Assembly (NCBI GenBank): GCA_018287875.1
Contig: JAGVVL010000002.1
Location: 2,232,001-2,296,000, forward strand
DNA length: 64,000 nt
From: Nigrospora sphaerica
Lineage: Eukaryota > Ascomycota > Sordariomycetes > Amphisphaeriales > Apiosporaceae
Direction of reading: 5' to 3'
The notes beneath the pieces were generated by a model, which searched no databases, was not told where the DNA came from, and saw only the letters and a list, made by a program, of their open reading frames with translations. Position numbers and translations under genes: made by a program. Below are positions 10,001-19,844 of the stretch, in pieces (the first letter of the stretch is position 1; each line of letters starts with the position of its first letter).

Positions 10001-11988
10001 GTGCCACTGATGCCGGTGCCGATGATAGCTTCCTTCTGGGTCGCATGCAGATCCGAAGGCGTCGAGGATACGGCGATGTTGAAGACACGGTCTTTAGTGT
10101 CGGTGAACAGCTTAGCGTCGCGGCCGTCATCTTGTCGAATCACTCGAATACCACCAGCCTTGGACATCCCATAGACGATGAACGACTTGGTGCTAGAGAC
10201 GAGGTTACGATCGATTTGATCGAACTCTTTCTTAACTCTAGCGATATCGAGAATGGCTTCGTCGCGGAACTGTGGACGCGCCTCTTCTGTCTCCTGCAAC
10301 GAGATAGATATCCACGGTTTCATGGGGAAATTATACACCTTGATCGGGGCCGACTCCTCTTCGATGACGACGATCTCGTCAGCTTCGGCGCTTTCCCAGC
10401 TGTCGGCCACCGGTCCGTGGCCATGAGCAGCTTCGTCAACAATGTCGCGGACAGCCTGAGCGGCAGCAGGCGACATGGCGTCCTCAAGGACATGGGCGTT
10501 CTCCTGTTTCTGCAGCTCTCGTTGGATGTCTCGCGCCGCGAGCTCTGACCTCTCGGCGAATTCGGCGTCCGTCTTGGCTAGCATCATTTCCTCCAAGTCA
10601 CGGGCAATCCGAGCCTGGGCTTCCTCATGCTCCGCACGGGCCAAGGCTTCTTGTGCTTCCTTGCTGGCGGTTTCGGCCAGGTCGTTCATCGCTTCCGAAA
10701 CGGTCTCCTTATGGTGGTCAAAGGGGGAGCCATTGACCCGGTGCTCGTGCTGGAAAGCGGACGGCGATTCCATGCCGTGTCGGCCATGGTCCGGGCTGAC
10801 GACGTGGCTTCGCTGGAAGCTGTGGCGTTTACCATCGGCCAATCCGGGGGAGGAAGCAGCGCTAGGAACCTTCTTGAGGATCTGGATGCCCGGGGCGGCT
10901 ACAGAGGCGGCCTGCTGACCCGGTGTGGTGGACTTGGGAGTTCTGTCCTGGGACGAGTATGTAGCCAGATCGTCAAAGGGGTTCTTGTAGTCGAACAGAT
11001 TCGGCTTGCGGACTACGCCATTCTGGGCAGGTGAAGCATATTCGGTTTTGGCTGGCGGGGAGGAAACCTGGGCTGGTTGCTGCAGGTTCACTGGGAGCTC
11101 TTGGTCTGCACCGTCCTGGCCAATAGTGTCGAATTGTTCCTGCTTCAACAAGTCCGCCAGGTGGCCCGCGGGCGCATCTCGAGTGGCCTGCGACTGGGGT
11201 GTCAGAGTCGTCGGCAGCGAGGACTCGTGAGGAGACGAGGGCTGGTCGGTCTGGGCCGGCTTCTTGCGTTGCAGAAGATTAAGCAGGTAGGTCTGTGTAT
11301 CCTCGGGCGGGGGCGCCGCATTCCACTTCGGTACCGCGGCCGGGTTAGGCTGGGCTTGAGAGCCGGATCGCGAAGCCTCAGTGTTGGAATCACCCTTCAT
11401 AAGGGAAGCCAAGAAGCCCTGAGGGTCCGCGGGCATGGGGACGGGAGCGTGCAGCGTCGGCGGAACGCTAGCGTGGGGCATTGTCATTGCGGCGTCGTGA
11501 GGCGACTGGTGATGCTGGCCCAGAGGCGACGGCTGGGAGTTGGCCTGGGAGTGAGTAGACGTATTCCCGCCGCCGCTACCATTGTACTTCAGCAGGCTCA
11601 ACAAATTGGCCGTCTGATCCGGCTGGTTGTTATTGTTGTTGTTGGCGAGGGGCATGGAGCCAATGGGACCAAGGTTGATACCACTGATGCCGGGGGGGCC
11701 GTGGGAATGGGAGAAGTGGCTCATGGGCGGCGTGGGCGCGGGTGGGGGGTAGCCGTCTGAAGCTGTGGGCGCCATGGACGAATCTTGGGCCTCGGGATGG
11801 TGGCCGCCGTAGGGACTCTGCGACTGCGAGCCCTGGCCGAAGGAGGAGGAGAAGCGCGAGAGCAGGTGGCGCTGCTGCTGTGAGGCCAGGTCGTCGGTCG
11901 CGTTGCCCCGGCCGGCTTGCAGGCGGGCCAGCATAGCATTGAGTTGGCTATTGGGGTCGTTCCCACCCGGTTGATTGTAGCTCGCCAT
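7033..11988 (-). CDS. EDC4: EDC4/Ge-1-like mRNA decapping scaffold with WD40 region
   Basis: One uninterrupted frame of 1,651 residues, starting at the ATG at 11988 (MASYNQPGGNDPNSQL) and ending at TGA 7033-7035. The first 400 residues are low-complexity, rich in Gln, Asn, Pro and His. A Glu/Ala-rich helical stretch with a coiled-coil look covers about 450-510. From about residue 600 to 930 lies a WD40 region of the Ge-1 type (PF16529), including SGRVKFWDVRDL and HTLQLWDLALGKPV. A basic stretch followed by about 12 alanines sits near 1120. Residues 1200-1400 form a long helical, coiled-coil region, and the last 170 (from DYELERRIADIAAQI) form the conserved C-terminal helical domain. EDC4 proteins hold Dcp1 and Dcp2 together in P-bodies and promote decapping. 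Budding yeast has no clear EDC4, but filamentous fungi carry long relatives. The lack of introns in 5 kb is unusual here. Confidence 0.88.
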   Translation of the reverse strand: MASYNQPGGNDPNSQLNAMLARLQAGRGNATDDLASQQQRHLLSRFSSSFGQGSQSQSPYGGHHPEAQDSSMAPTASDGYPPPAPTPPMSHFSHSHGPPGISGINLGPIGSMPLANNNNNNQPDQTANLLSLLKYNGSGGGNTSTHSQANSQPSPLGQHHQSPHDAAMTMPHASVPPTLHAPVPMPADPQGFLASLMKGDSNTEASRSGSQAQPNPAAVPKWNAAPPPEDTQTYLLNLLQRKKPAQTDQPSSPHESSLPTTLTPQSQATRDAPAGHLADLLKQEQFDTIGQDGADQELPVNLQQPAQVSSPPAKTEYASPAQNGVVRKPNLFDYKNPFDDLATYSSQDRTPKSTTPGQQAASVAAPGIQILKKVPSAASSPGLADGKRHSFQRSHVVSPDHGRHGMESPSAFQHEHRVNGSPFDHHKETVSEAMNDLAETASKEAQEALARAEHEEAQARIARDLEEMMLAKTDAEFAERSELAARDIQRELQKQENAHVLEDAMSPAAAQAVRDIVDEAAHGHGPVADSWESAEADEIVVIEEESAPIKVYNFPMKPWISISLQETEEARPQFRDEAILDIARVKKEFDQIDRNLVSSTKSFIVYGMSKAGGIRVIRQDDGRDAKLFTDTKDRVFNIAVSSTPSDLHATQKEAIIGTGISGTVYHVLLRNGDKDYIDDAHPEQYGFALPPISTQEGDAPGGVLKTRARTSSAHPDYFAVGRGKTISIIWPSYIMKHNLFKPGHDRVVDTERLSKQCYLRINTGKAGKDFTFSQDDTTIVSLDKSGRVKFWDVRDLTAVDEGSDPRFPMPAQTSLEVREPLMTLTTTPEGEKAWPTSVLLLDKQRPYQKRCALRYMIVGMKQNHTLQLWDLALGKPVQEFNLPHSKESDAVCSVMYHPPTGMIVVGHPTRNSIYFLHLSAPKYTIKGLSQVDYIQKLVAKDASIPEPDSTAVISGVREYSFANKGVIRSLDMLGVPTTVSDGEEQTLFELYVMHSKGVSNICVKQGELGWTRENKVIEPVDAVEAGVVKINKLKELPSAQPNEQAALEDPAALPIRIAARSNLKESVSPLAQQGVGHEDAPRKTVDDFVPRQQPERRAADVPVTPVNPAEKSERKTRKKRDKAAAAAAAAAAAAEKQTPAQDIAQASSGVQSPRVGPVAKNTEPKQSLPSQPSSFSPDSLQSAVKQIESTLSGVVEAALVESRQKMDNELQSRDLAFNKSQAELLDSVSATLDDNVSRLLTRTISDKVEDHVVPALGEIVNRAVSEQIARTVSEQLDSKVSGRISHAIQNQMQKLLPAAVSQALQKPELAKAVSDKIVSNLSVNVEKTFMDALHKNIAPTFTRMATTAAGQVANDVRRQAADQMEEMEQRIRADSQKIDQLTALVSRLSDTVSAMAKTQSQFQDAFLKMQQQQQASRERVSREPSHSQSQYSQMPQGRPYSGQASQAFPSPSAHSGNQLMPYPTSGSGSGSNKDYELERRIADIAAQIDRGELEAALVKWLQSDRKEDIYKNYLVKLDATALTDLSPLVSLAAIAELARDLDGGVLREKVAWMEIIIRSMHSSLPHIVSRAPSQAVINDWLTNVPFPQEPQVREVVPNILGGCITQIENLFARINAISPREPILRHLSQMIGMANRVIDVARKPDLNLGGY

Positions 11989-14037
11989 GGTTTTGGCAGC
12001 GAGCTGCAACGGCTGCCGTGTGCAGAGGTCACAGCCAAAAGCTGCTCTGCCGGCAGAGGGGGGTGACGATGGGTGGCAGGCGTCGTCGGGCGATGGCTGA
12101 AGGGTAGGGGTGGTATGGAGTTGGATGAAGGGCGGAAGTCGAGGATTATGGGTATGAAGGCAGAAGAAGCGATACGGTGTGGCGGGTGGTGGAGGGGGGG
12201 GGAGAAGTAGAAGAGTGACTATTGCCTAATGGGCGTTGGAGGAGGTATGCGATAAGGTGGATGGATGGATGGGATGGACGGCTGAAAAGTTTCTGGACTG
12301 TGCAGGCCTGAGCTGCTGAGGTGCGACTTGGAGGAGTAGCGGCGGCCCAATGGTCGGGTTCTCGCGTAGGTAAGTGTCAGCCAAGGACCGGGTCCAAGCT
12401 CCTTGCTCTTTTGCTTCTTCTGCCCGTTTATTGCTTGCTGCCGGGCGGGCCCCTAGCGGATCTGGAATTGAACTGATGTTGTTCGTTACCTCAACCGCCC
12501 GAGATGAGACAAGATAGGACGTGGGTTCCGTGCCGAGCAAACAGGATGGAAGGAGGTATACCTGAAGTATCTATGGGTGTGAAGATTGTCGCCCCCCACC
12601 CCTCTTCAAGATGCGCCTGCTAACCGAGAAAGCCTACGAGGAAAGGCCGTCCGTTGGGCGGCTATGCAGATGCGCGGTACTCCGTACTCATGGTAGCAGC
12701 ATCCATCACATCGTAGGCACGTGGCACGGTCTTCGAAACCGGGAGACTATATCCCATCCATACGGGATCCCCTCACCTCCCGATGGGCCACCGTAGTGGT
12801 AATACATGCATACCACTGTGCATGCAGCCCGCCCGTAGCAAAGGGTCCCATCTCGGGGCGGCGGAACCCATCGGGCTTGTGAGCACACCGAGCATCCAGT
12901 TGAAAGGGCCAGCGTTCTGTAGTAGGTAAGAGGGGGGCTCGTCGGCGGCGGTACGATCCATTGGATCGGGGGCCGGCCAGGCAATACGCAGTAGAGCTGC
13001 GAGACCCTCCGAGGGTTAGCATGTACTACACCACCTACTGTCGTGATAGGCATTCGTGGCAAACAGGCATGGATGGCTGAGATTGTATTGTAACAATACC
13101 CCTTCTGACCCCTCTCTCCACACAACATTAGGAGCCGGGCTAGGGAGGGCGTCGAAGATTCAGGTGGGAAAGCCATCAAGCCGGGTGAGCATTGACGACC
13201 GAAAAAGATCTAGGGGGAAAAAATCATTCCCGGCCCAGTCTTTTCGCATCCAATCTGGCGGGTGGTTCCATGACGAGAGACGGAGAGCACTCCCCCATGC
13301 GAACCTCGGTGCTTTTTCTCCCATTGCCACCGAATGGGGGACGCAGTGCTGAGAGGGCAGCAGCAGATAGACGAGCAGACAGTGAGCCACACCAACTAGG
13401 TACCTCCTTACCTCTCTATAGCATATACGAACTAATCCATGTATCTCGGTGGCGATGCAGTAGTGTGCCTAGGTAACGCTCCCAAGGACGATCAGCGTCG
13501 TGCAGCTCCTCACCTGCTTGCTGGCTGACTGACTTGCATGGCAACGCCGAGCAGCAGCTCGCCGTCCGTTTTCCCAACCCCAGCGCTCCTCCCGCACGAC
13601 GCCCCATTGGTAGGTCGCGTCCTCAGGCCCTTTTTGTCGTGTGTCGCTGCATCCACTCCTGGCCGGCGCAGCCTCGTCCGTAGTAGGTACCGAATACCTG
13701 TGCCCCGAGACGCCCCGACGCATTTTCTTTTCTGTTCGTCTTGCGCCCCCTTCGCCTGCGCAGGGACTCCTCGCCGTGCCGCCGCACCCTCTGCCAGGCC
13801 TTGTTAAGGTTTCCCTGCTTTTGCCCGCCGGTCCGCTAACCGTTCCGCTTACCGTCGCGTTCCCCCCCCCCATCTGCCCTCTTTCGCGCCTGCGCGCAAC
13901 TCGAAGGCAACGACGTCACTCGGACGCACCTCGCATCTCCGTCTTGCCCTGACGTCCCTTGGACCGCCGTCTACTCCCTGAGGCTACACAGACTGCTCCT
14001 CTCCCACCCTAACCAGTCTGACGCCGCCGCCGCCGCC
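11989..14037. other. Divergent intergenic region
   Basis: About 2 kb between the divergent EDC4-like and small membrane protein genes, so it probably holds both promoters. Directly upstream of EDC4 the minus strand is CT-rich (complement of the GGTGG/GGGG tract at 12180-12210). A C tract lies near 13862-13871. Motifs of the TACCTAGGTA type occur at 13396-13404 and 13468-13475. No gene was recognised. Confidence 0.5.
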
Positions 14038-14549
14038 ATGTTCTGCCTACGGAGGTGAGTAGAGCGGCCACGTCCCGTCCGATGCAGCATCGCAATGCTA
14101 ACCGCCGACTCTCCCCCCCACCCAGCTGGCTCCCGCTCCTTTTCATCCCGACCAACGCCTCGCCCGCCTTCATTTTCCTCTTCTTCGTTTGTACATACTT
14201 CCTTAACAGGCCGTGCGTGTACTGCTCGGTGCTGCTCCTCATACTCTTCGTGACCTCGTGCCACTGGTCCGACCGCTGCTTCTTCGACTTCAGCAGCAAC
14301 TGGTTTGCGCCGCGTCCGTCGTCGACCTACTACTACCCGAGCAATGCCTCGGACGCGAGTGCCGATAGCCTCAACGCCACCGCCGCCGAGATGCTGAACA
14401 CCACGGCTGGTGCTCTCGCGGGGGCTGCCGCCGACGAGCTGGCGCGAAGGAAGGCCGAGTGGACCGGTTTGGGTATCGAATGGTTGAGGAGTCTACTCGG
14501 CCGAAGGGAATGGAGGATCGATTGCATGGATCTGTACATCCGTCTCTAG
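14038..14549 (+). CDS. Small membrane protein of unknown function
   Basis: A two-exon model, 14038-14054 and 14210-14549, gives 118 residues. The ATG follows a GCC repeat in good context (GCCGCCATGTTC). The GTGAGT donor at 14055 and the AACAG acceptor at 14209 restore an Arg codon. The product starts with a Cys-rich basic N-terminus (MFCLRRPCVYC) and one membrane helix (SVLLLILFVTSC), followed by HWSDRCFFDFSSNWFAP. After a Tyr/Ser/Pro linker come potential N-glycosylation sites (NAS, NAT, NTT) and an Ala-rich helix that ends in a basic, Trp-containing segment. I do not recognise the family. The clear splice signals and strong asymmetry of composition argue that it is real. Topology could be a signal anchor or a cleaved signal peptide; the N-terminal Arg residues favour an anchor with the tail in the lumen or outside. 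Confidence 0.6.
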
Positions 14550-15118
14550 TCTGTGTCGGGTATATGCCGCCATATCCATTTGCATCATTCTTTGTGGCTA
14601 CTTCGTACAGCACGCGACAAGATACAGCCGCTCATGGCGCTTTCCCGAGGGAGATGCGCGGCTTGGCACGAGGATCAAGACAGGGCAGACGGGCCGTCCT
14701 TTCCGTGTGTTAATTTCCTCGTTTTTCGTGGCATGGCAGGGGCGCTCGTTTGCATACGATAGAGCAGTTTGAGCAGCGCATTCCCCCCCCCCTTGGCTGG
14801 CTGTCGTCGTCGTCGTCGTCGCCGCCGTTCCAGATGAATACAACAAGGAGTTGGCGAGTTAAACTCAATCTGCGGCTAAGTGCAGCCACCATGTCTTGGG
14901 AGTCCGAACCGTTCCCACACTCGCTTACCTGGTGGCGGTCTTACCGTGATCGCAGCCTTGAGGCGCGTCCAGGCTCTTCTGTACGGGCTTTCGAGGGAGA
15001 GTGGCAGGATGGGATTGATACATTATGTGCACCCTCCGGCTGCTCCGTTGTCTATGTACTTTGCTCAGATGCGTATTTAGTAGCTGACCCCACCCAGCGC
15101 CTACGGCCCTCTTAGTTC
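14550..15118. other. Convergent 3' flanks with simple repeats
   Basis: Between the convergent small membrane protein and GH5 genes. Contains a C tract around 14785-14794 and a GTC trinucleotide run around 14804-14821. No gene was recognised. Confidence 0.5.
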
Positions 15119-16663
15119 TCAGTCCTTGGTCGTGGCGTTCATAAACTTGACCCATGGCTTCCAGTAGTTCTCAATACTCTCCGGGTCGTTCCAGCCCGTC
15201 CAGTCGAAGTTGGTGAGGCCCCACGTGTCCTCCAACCCCTGGACACCACTACGGATGCGGTAACTTCCAGCAAGAGCCCACACCATCCAGCTGATGTTAT
15301 GCTTCTGCGTATAGTCTTTGAGGCAGTTCTGCAGTGTGGCGTTATAGATGGTAGAGTCCTGGGCGTGCCCAAACTCGGTGAGGAGCACGGGCGTGAGGCG
15401 TTGCGCCGGCGGGCAGTCGCCCGTGATATTGCACCCGGACGGCGGCTCGATGCCCAGGGCATTGAATCCATTGCGGTACAGGGCGGCCTCGATCATCTCA
15501 CATGTGCCCGTGTCGACGTCCTCACTGCCCTCATACAGGTGTAGTTCCCAGAAGACCTTGTCGCCCCAGGGGTGACTGTCGAGATCGAAATACACAGGGT
15601 CGCGGCGGGCCGCGTCGCGGATGGCGGTGCACTTGTAGCACGGCGCCTCCAGGATGTTCTTCTTGGTCGTTAGGGCCGAGAGGTCCTGGTCGTACTGCAT
15701 GCCTGACCAGCTGATGAGCAGATCGGGGTTGGCCTCGTGGATGGCGTCGCTGCCGGCCGTCATGTTGCCTACAAGGGTCTGCCAGTTGTAATACAGGTCC
15801 GTTTTGTTCCAGGACTCACGCAGCTCGTTGTGCAGTGACATGGACACGATGTTGGGGTGCTGCTTGGCCCACGTGGCCACGTAGGCCAGGCCGCGCTGCC
15901 AGTTCGAAATGTTGAAGTGGACATCGCCGAACCAGGCGTTGCCGTCAATGTGGCTACAGCACCATTTGGCCTTGCTAACGTGGACGTCCGGGTGGACGAA
16001 GATACCCTTTTCGTATGCCAGGTCCACTATGTCGGACCAGATCTCGAAGCGTGTGGTTTTGGTGGTCCAGCTAGGGTTCTTTTGGACGATCTCGTTGGTA
16101 ACCTTGGTTCCGTTTTCGTAGCCGAGAGCCATGATCATGGCGACGTCGAGGGGAACATCCTCTCCGCCGCGGTCGTAGATTTCGTCGACCATCTCGATGG
16201 CGTAGCCCCTTGCGACCGGGTCAGCATCCCTTGCAGCATGTCTGGGAAGGTGGGGAGGGCGCTTACATGCGAAGCACGTTGAAGCCTACCGATTTGACGT
16301 CGTCGAGAATCTGCTCCGCTGACGCCCACTCCAGGCCTTCGGGCAACATCGTCTCGCCTACCCGGACGCATCAGCTTGGGACTCATCTCGCCTACCCGGT
16401 GTAAAGGAGAAGCACTGACCGCTCATGGGCCAGTTGATACCAGCCCAGGACAAAATCTCGCCTCGGCCGTTGACGATGTCTCGGCCCTGTGTCTTGAAGG
16501 GTCCGTAGGGCCATTGGGAGGTGTTGCCTGCGGCGCGCACTTCGACGTTGCTCTGCCACCTAGGCGCATTGTTGCGTGGCAACCCCGGCGACAGCGGAAC
16601 CCATGACGACTGGGCGCAGGCTGCGAACAAGGGCATAAGCGACAGGAGGGCGAGCGGTGCCAT
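15119..16663 (-). CDS. Secreted glycoside hydrolase family 5 enzyme (cellulase-like)
   Basis: Three exons on the minus strand (16663-16420, 16357-16267, 16208-15119) encode 474 residues. Residues 1-18 are a signal peptide (MAPLALLSLMPLFAACAQ). The (beta/alpha)8 barrel begins near residue 55 with ILSWAGINWP. The acid/base Glu240 lies in SLHNELRES and the nucleophile Glu390 in LLTEFGHA, both on expected barrel strands. Several Cys and N-glycosylation sites agree with secretion. The usual NEP of GH5 is NEL here. Introns use GTCAGT and GTAAGC donors, and the second join gives VLRMGYAIEMVDE. GH5 enzymes cleave beta-linked glucans or mannans. The substrate cannot be read from sequence alone, and no cellulose-binding module is present. 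It stands alone, facing the small membrane protein gene. Confidence 0.87.
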
Positions 16664-18767
16664 GTCGACGTCTGGATCGAGCGGTTTCGGCTTCGCAGCA
16701 CGATAGGTTCCAATCCTATGGAAGGAGAGAGCACTGCACGAGCAAAACCCCGTCGCATAGCCCCTTTCACGAAGACGTCGTCGGCTCGACCACGTTTTTA
16801 TGCCCTCGCCGGCTCCGTTCTCCCCGTCCAGCCCCTTCTTCCCCACGGAAAGCCAGGTTTTCCATCCATTGGGGCTGCGGCCAAGCGCGTACGCTCCCTG
16901 TGTAGATGCGGTGTCTGACCCCGAATAGGGCAAGCATGACGTCGCGGCAGTGAGGGCGGCTTGGTATTATGGGGATATACTCCACCCCTCATGCGGGGTA
17001 CCCGGCAACTTGGCCGGACGGGACACTGCCTCACGATGAACCGGGGAAAGTCACGCGAACTCGACGCTTTCACCGCCATCGTGTTAGCATATGGCTCGAA
17101 TGTTCGGGTTACATTGATCCATAGCGAGGGGGAAAAAAAGAAATCAGCCCCAGCACACCCCAGCCGAATACATACGTACCCCCAAAGCAAACCCAGTCTT
17201 GACCACAAGCCCCTACGCCCCAAGACAAGGACCAAGAGCCGGTCCAATGGGCTTTGTAGCGCATCCGTTAGCTACCCGGGCTCCTACACACTCATTCTAC
17301 TTTTCCCTTGCAACTACGCCCACTGGGAAGTCGCCTATGCAGTATTGGCCGATTCCAGGCTGGCCTGCTAGATGCTGGAGACAAGAGACCTGGGAAGGTG
17401 TAGGGTTACATAAGGATGGATGAGAATGGCGCATCCTCGCGGAGGCCGTCCACGTATACGATGAACAAATCGTCTCTCGAAGTACTTATGCCCGAGAAGC
17501 GACGAAAACTGAGGAACTTGCGCGGGCTGCTGTTAGTATTCACCAAGAGCAGCCGGTCATACGATAGTCTTCAGTGAACTGGCTCGAGGCCAAACGGCAA
17601 TTTAGGAGTGCACCAATCAATACTACTGGTATCGGCCCCACCACGCCTAGTTTGATTCCATTGCGAAGTGTTCTATTCAGCAAGTCCCGTGATTGCTTCG
17701 TGTGTTTCCCAAGATCGCAGCCCCGTTTCTCAGCTTTGGGGCTTTTGGCAGGTCGGCGGGTTCGTTGAGATGGATTATAATCCCCTTTTGCTGCCCGCTG
17801 TGCTGAATCCGACTCCCGCCGTAGTGATAGCCGGAACCGCTGCCAGTCCCACTAGATTGGGTAAGTATTTCAATGATCGCTTATATTCCAAAACAAGAGA
17901 TACTTTCCGGTTGAATGGACCCTCCGCAACTCATGAGTATAATCCATCACGATGGGCTGGAAATGCCAAAGCGTATCAGGAAAGCCATGCTTCGCCCGTC
18001 GCCACCCATGCGATGGCGGCTGCTCAAGGAGGAGATGCCATGCCGCCTTCCGAGTATAGGGTCGCGACGTGCTCCAATATCCTTTTAGGCAAGTATACGA
18101 TGTACACCTTATTCTATTCAAGGGGATGGGCGTCATTCCTAGTTGTACTTGCGCACAGGCCGAAAGCAGGCCCACCAAGATGGGGATGAAAAGCCCTGGA
18201 CGGCCACGGCCCCAGCTGTAGGTTTCTTCAGCGGCTCTTTGTTTCCACTCGGCACGGCGTGCAATGGACGAAGAACGGAGATATCGGCGTGGGCCGGTAT
18301 TGGACGGACCGTTGAAACGAATCAGGGGCGTAGGGGTCGAGTCGCAGGGGCCAGATGTTTGAGAAGGAAGCCTGTCTGTCTGCACGGTACCTGGTACCGG
18401 CTAGTGGCCAACCAATGGCGCCACAGCTTGTGCTGGGGACTTGGCGCTGCGACAGGGACGGCCAGCTTCAGCTGCTGGAACTTCGTCTCAGCACGTGTCG
18501 TCCAATCCCATCCCATAGCACGAGATTATCTTCTCCTTGCGCAAAAGCCATTCCTCTTTTCTTCTCGTCCCTACAAAGTCACAAAGCCACCAGGTTTGCA
18601 GTTGCCGTGCCCGTGTGCTTGCGTACCGCCTTCTTTTCTCCTTTGCCTCCTTATCGTCGTCTTGTTGCTTGCTGGCGGGCATTTACTCCTCCCCTTCTTT
18701 CTGTCTCCCTCGCGCTCCTCGTCCTCGTCCAACACCCACGCAACTCGCGTACGCCTCCTCGCCCGCC
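16664..18767. other. Divergent intergenic region, partly AT-richer
   Basis: About 2.1 kb between the divergent GH5 and dehydrogenase genes, presumably holding both promoters. The part around 17500-18130 looks less GC-rich than the flanks. Its longest frame (17668-18189, 173 codons) resembles nothing I know. The 200 bases before the dehydrogenase ATG are strongly CT-rich. Confidence 0.45.
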
Positions 18768-19844
18768 ATGGACCGCCCGAGACCCCCGATGCGCGACTCG
18801 TGGTTTGCGCCTGTATCAATCGACCTACTCCTCAAAGTCCTCAATGTCACCATCTTCCACCCCTTCATTGCCTGGCTGATCCCGCTCTGCTTCCGCGCCG
18901 AGCACATGGACTACGATGCCACGCCCATGCGCGTCACCATCGCCTGGGCCTTCGCCGTCACCATGCTGTGGATGGGCAACATGCTGAGCCACAAGATCGC
19001 CTACGGCATGCCGCGCGAGGTGGACCTGAGCGAGGAGGTTATTGTCGTGACGGGCGGCGCGAGCGGCCTGGGCCTGCTGCTGGCCGAGGTCTACGGCATG
19101 CGCGGCGCAACCGTCGCCGTGCTGGACAAGGCCGATCTGGAGAGCACCGACGCCCGCGGCATCACCCACTACAAGTGCGACGTGTCGGACCGCGCCCAGA
19201 TTGCCAGTGTCGCCGCCGATATCGAGCGCGCCCTGGGCACCCCCACCATCCTCATCAACAACGCCGCCGTCGTGACGGGCAAGAAGCTTCTGGACATGGA
19301 CATGGCCGAGGTTGAGCGCAGCCTCTCCGCCAACCTGCTTAGCCACTTCTACACCATCAAGCAGTTCCTGCCCGGCATGCTGCGCAAGGACACGGGCGGT
19401 ACCATTGTGACGGTCTCGAGCGTCCTCGGCCAGCTTGGTGCCGCCCAGCTCAGCGACTACGCCGCCGCCAAGGCCGGCGTGACGGCCCTCCACAAGTCCT
19501 TGGCCGCCGAGCTGCAGGAATTCCCCGAGATCAAGACCATCTTAGTGACGCCCGGTCAGCTCAGCACGCCTCTGTTCGCCGGCGTCCAGTCCCCCAGCTC
19601 CTTCATTGCCCCCGTGGTGGAACCCGTCGACGTGGCCAAGGAGATCATCTCCGCTATCGACTTGGGCCTGAGCGATCATATCGCCATGCCGCTGTACGCG
19701 CGCTGGATTGACTGGTACAACGTCCTTCCCGTAGGGCTGCAAAAGATCGCTCGGAAGATCTCGGGCGTCGACAAAGGGATGCAGACCTTTGTGGGGAGAA
19801 ACGTCAGCGGCGGCGGCGGCGAGAAGAAGCCGTCGGTAATATGA
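18768..19844 (+). CDS. Membrane-anchored short-chain dehydrogenase/reductase
   Basis: Intronless, 358 residues, starting at ATG 18768 after a pyrimidine-rich leader (GCCATGG). Two hydrophobic segments, about residues 17-42 and 55-73, precede the catalytic domain and suggest anchoring to the ER or lipid droplets. The Rossmann fold shows TGGASGLG (95-102) for the dinucleotide, NNAA (164-167) and the catalytic set Asn189, Ser217/218, Tyr231 and Lys235 (YAAAK). Asp120 at the end of the second beta strand suggests a preference for NAD over NADP. The layout resembles the RDH10/17-beta-HSD11 (SDR16C) group, which oxidises retinols, sterols or long-chain alcohols. The real substrate is unknown. The C-terminus is basic with a short Gly run. 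Confidence 0.88.
   Translation: MDRPRPPMRDSWFAPVSIDLLLKVLNVTIFHPFIAWLIPLCFRAEHMDYDATPMRVTIAWAFAVTMLWMGNMLSHKIAYGMPREVDLSEEVIVVTGGASGLGLLLAEVYGMRGATVAVLDKADLESTDARGITHYKCDVSDRAQIASVAADIERALGTPTILINNAAVVTGKKLLDMDMAEVERSLSANLLSHFYTIKQFLPGMLRKDTGGTIVTVSSVLGQLGAAQLSDYAAAKAGVTALHKSLAAELQEFPEIKTILVTPGQLSTPLFAGVQSPSSFIAPVVEPVDVAKEIISAIDLGLSDHIAMPLYARWIDWYNVLPVGLQKIARKISGVDKGMQTFVGRNVSGGGGEKKPSVI

Noticed and set aside
11989..12009. Start of the EDC4-like gene upstream of ATG 11988
   Set aside because: The frame extends upstream only with non-ATG codons; ATG 11988 has a good context and a typical start.
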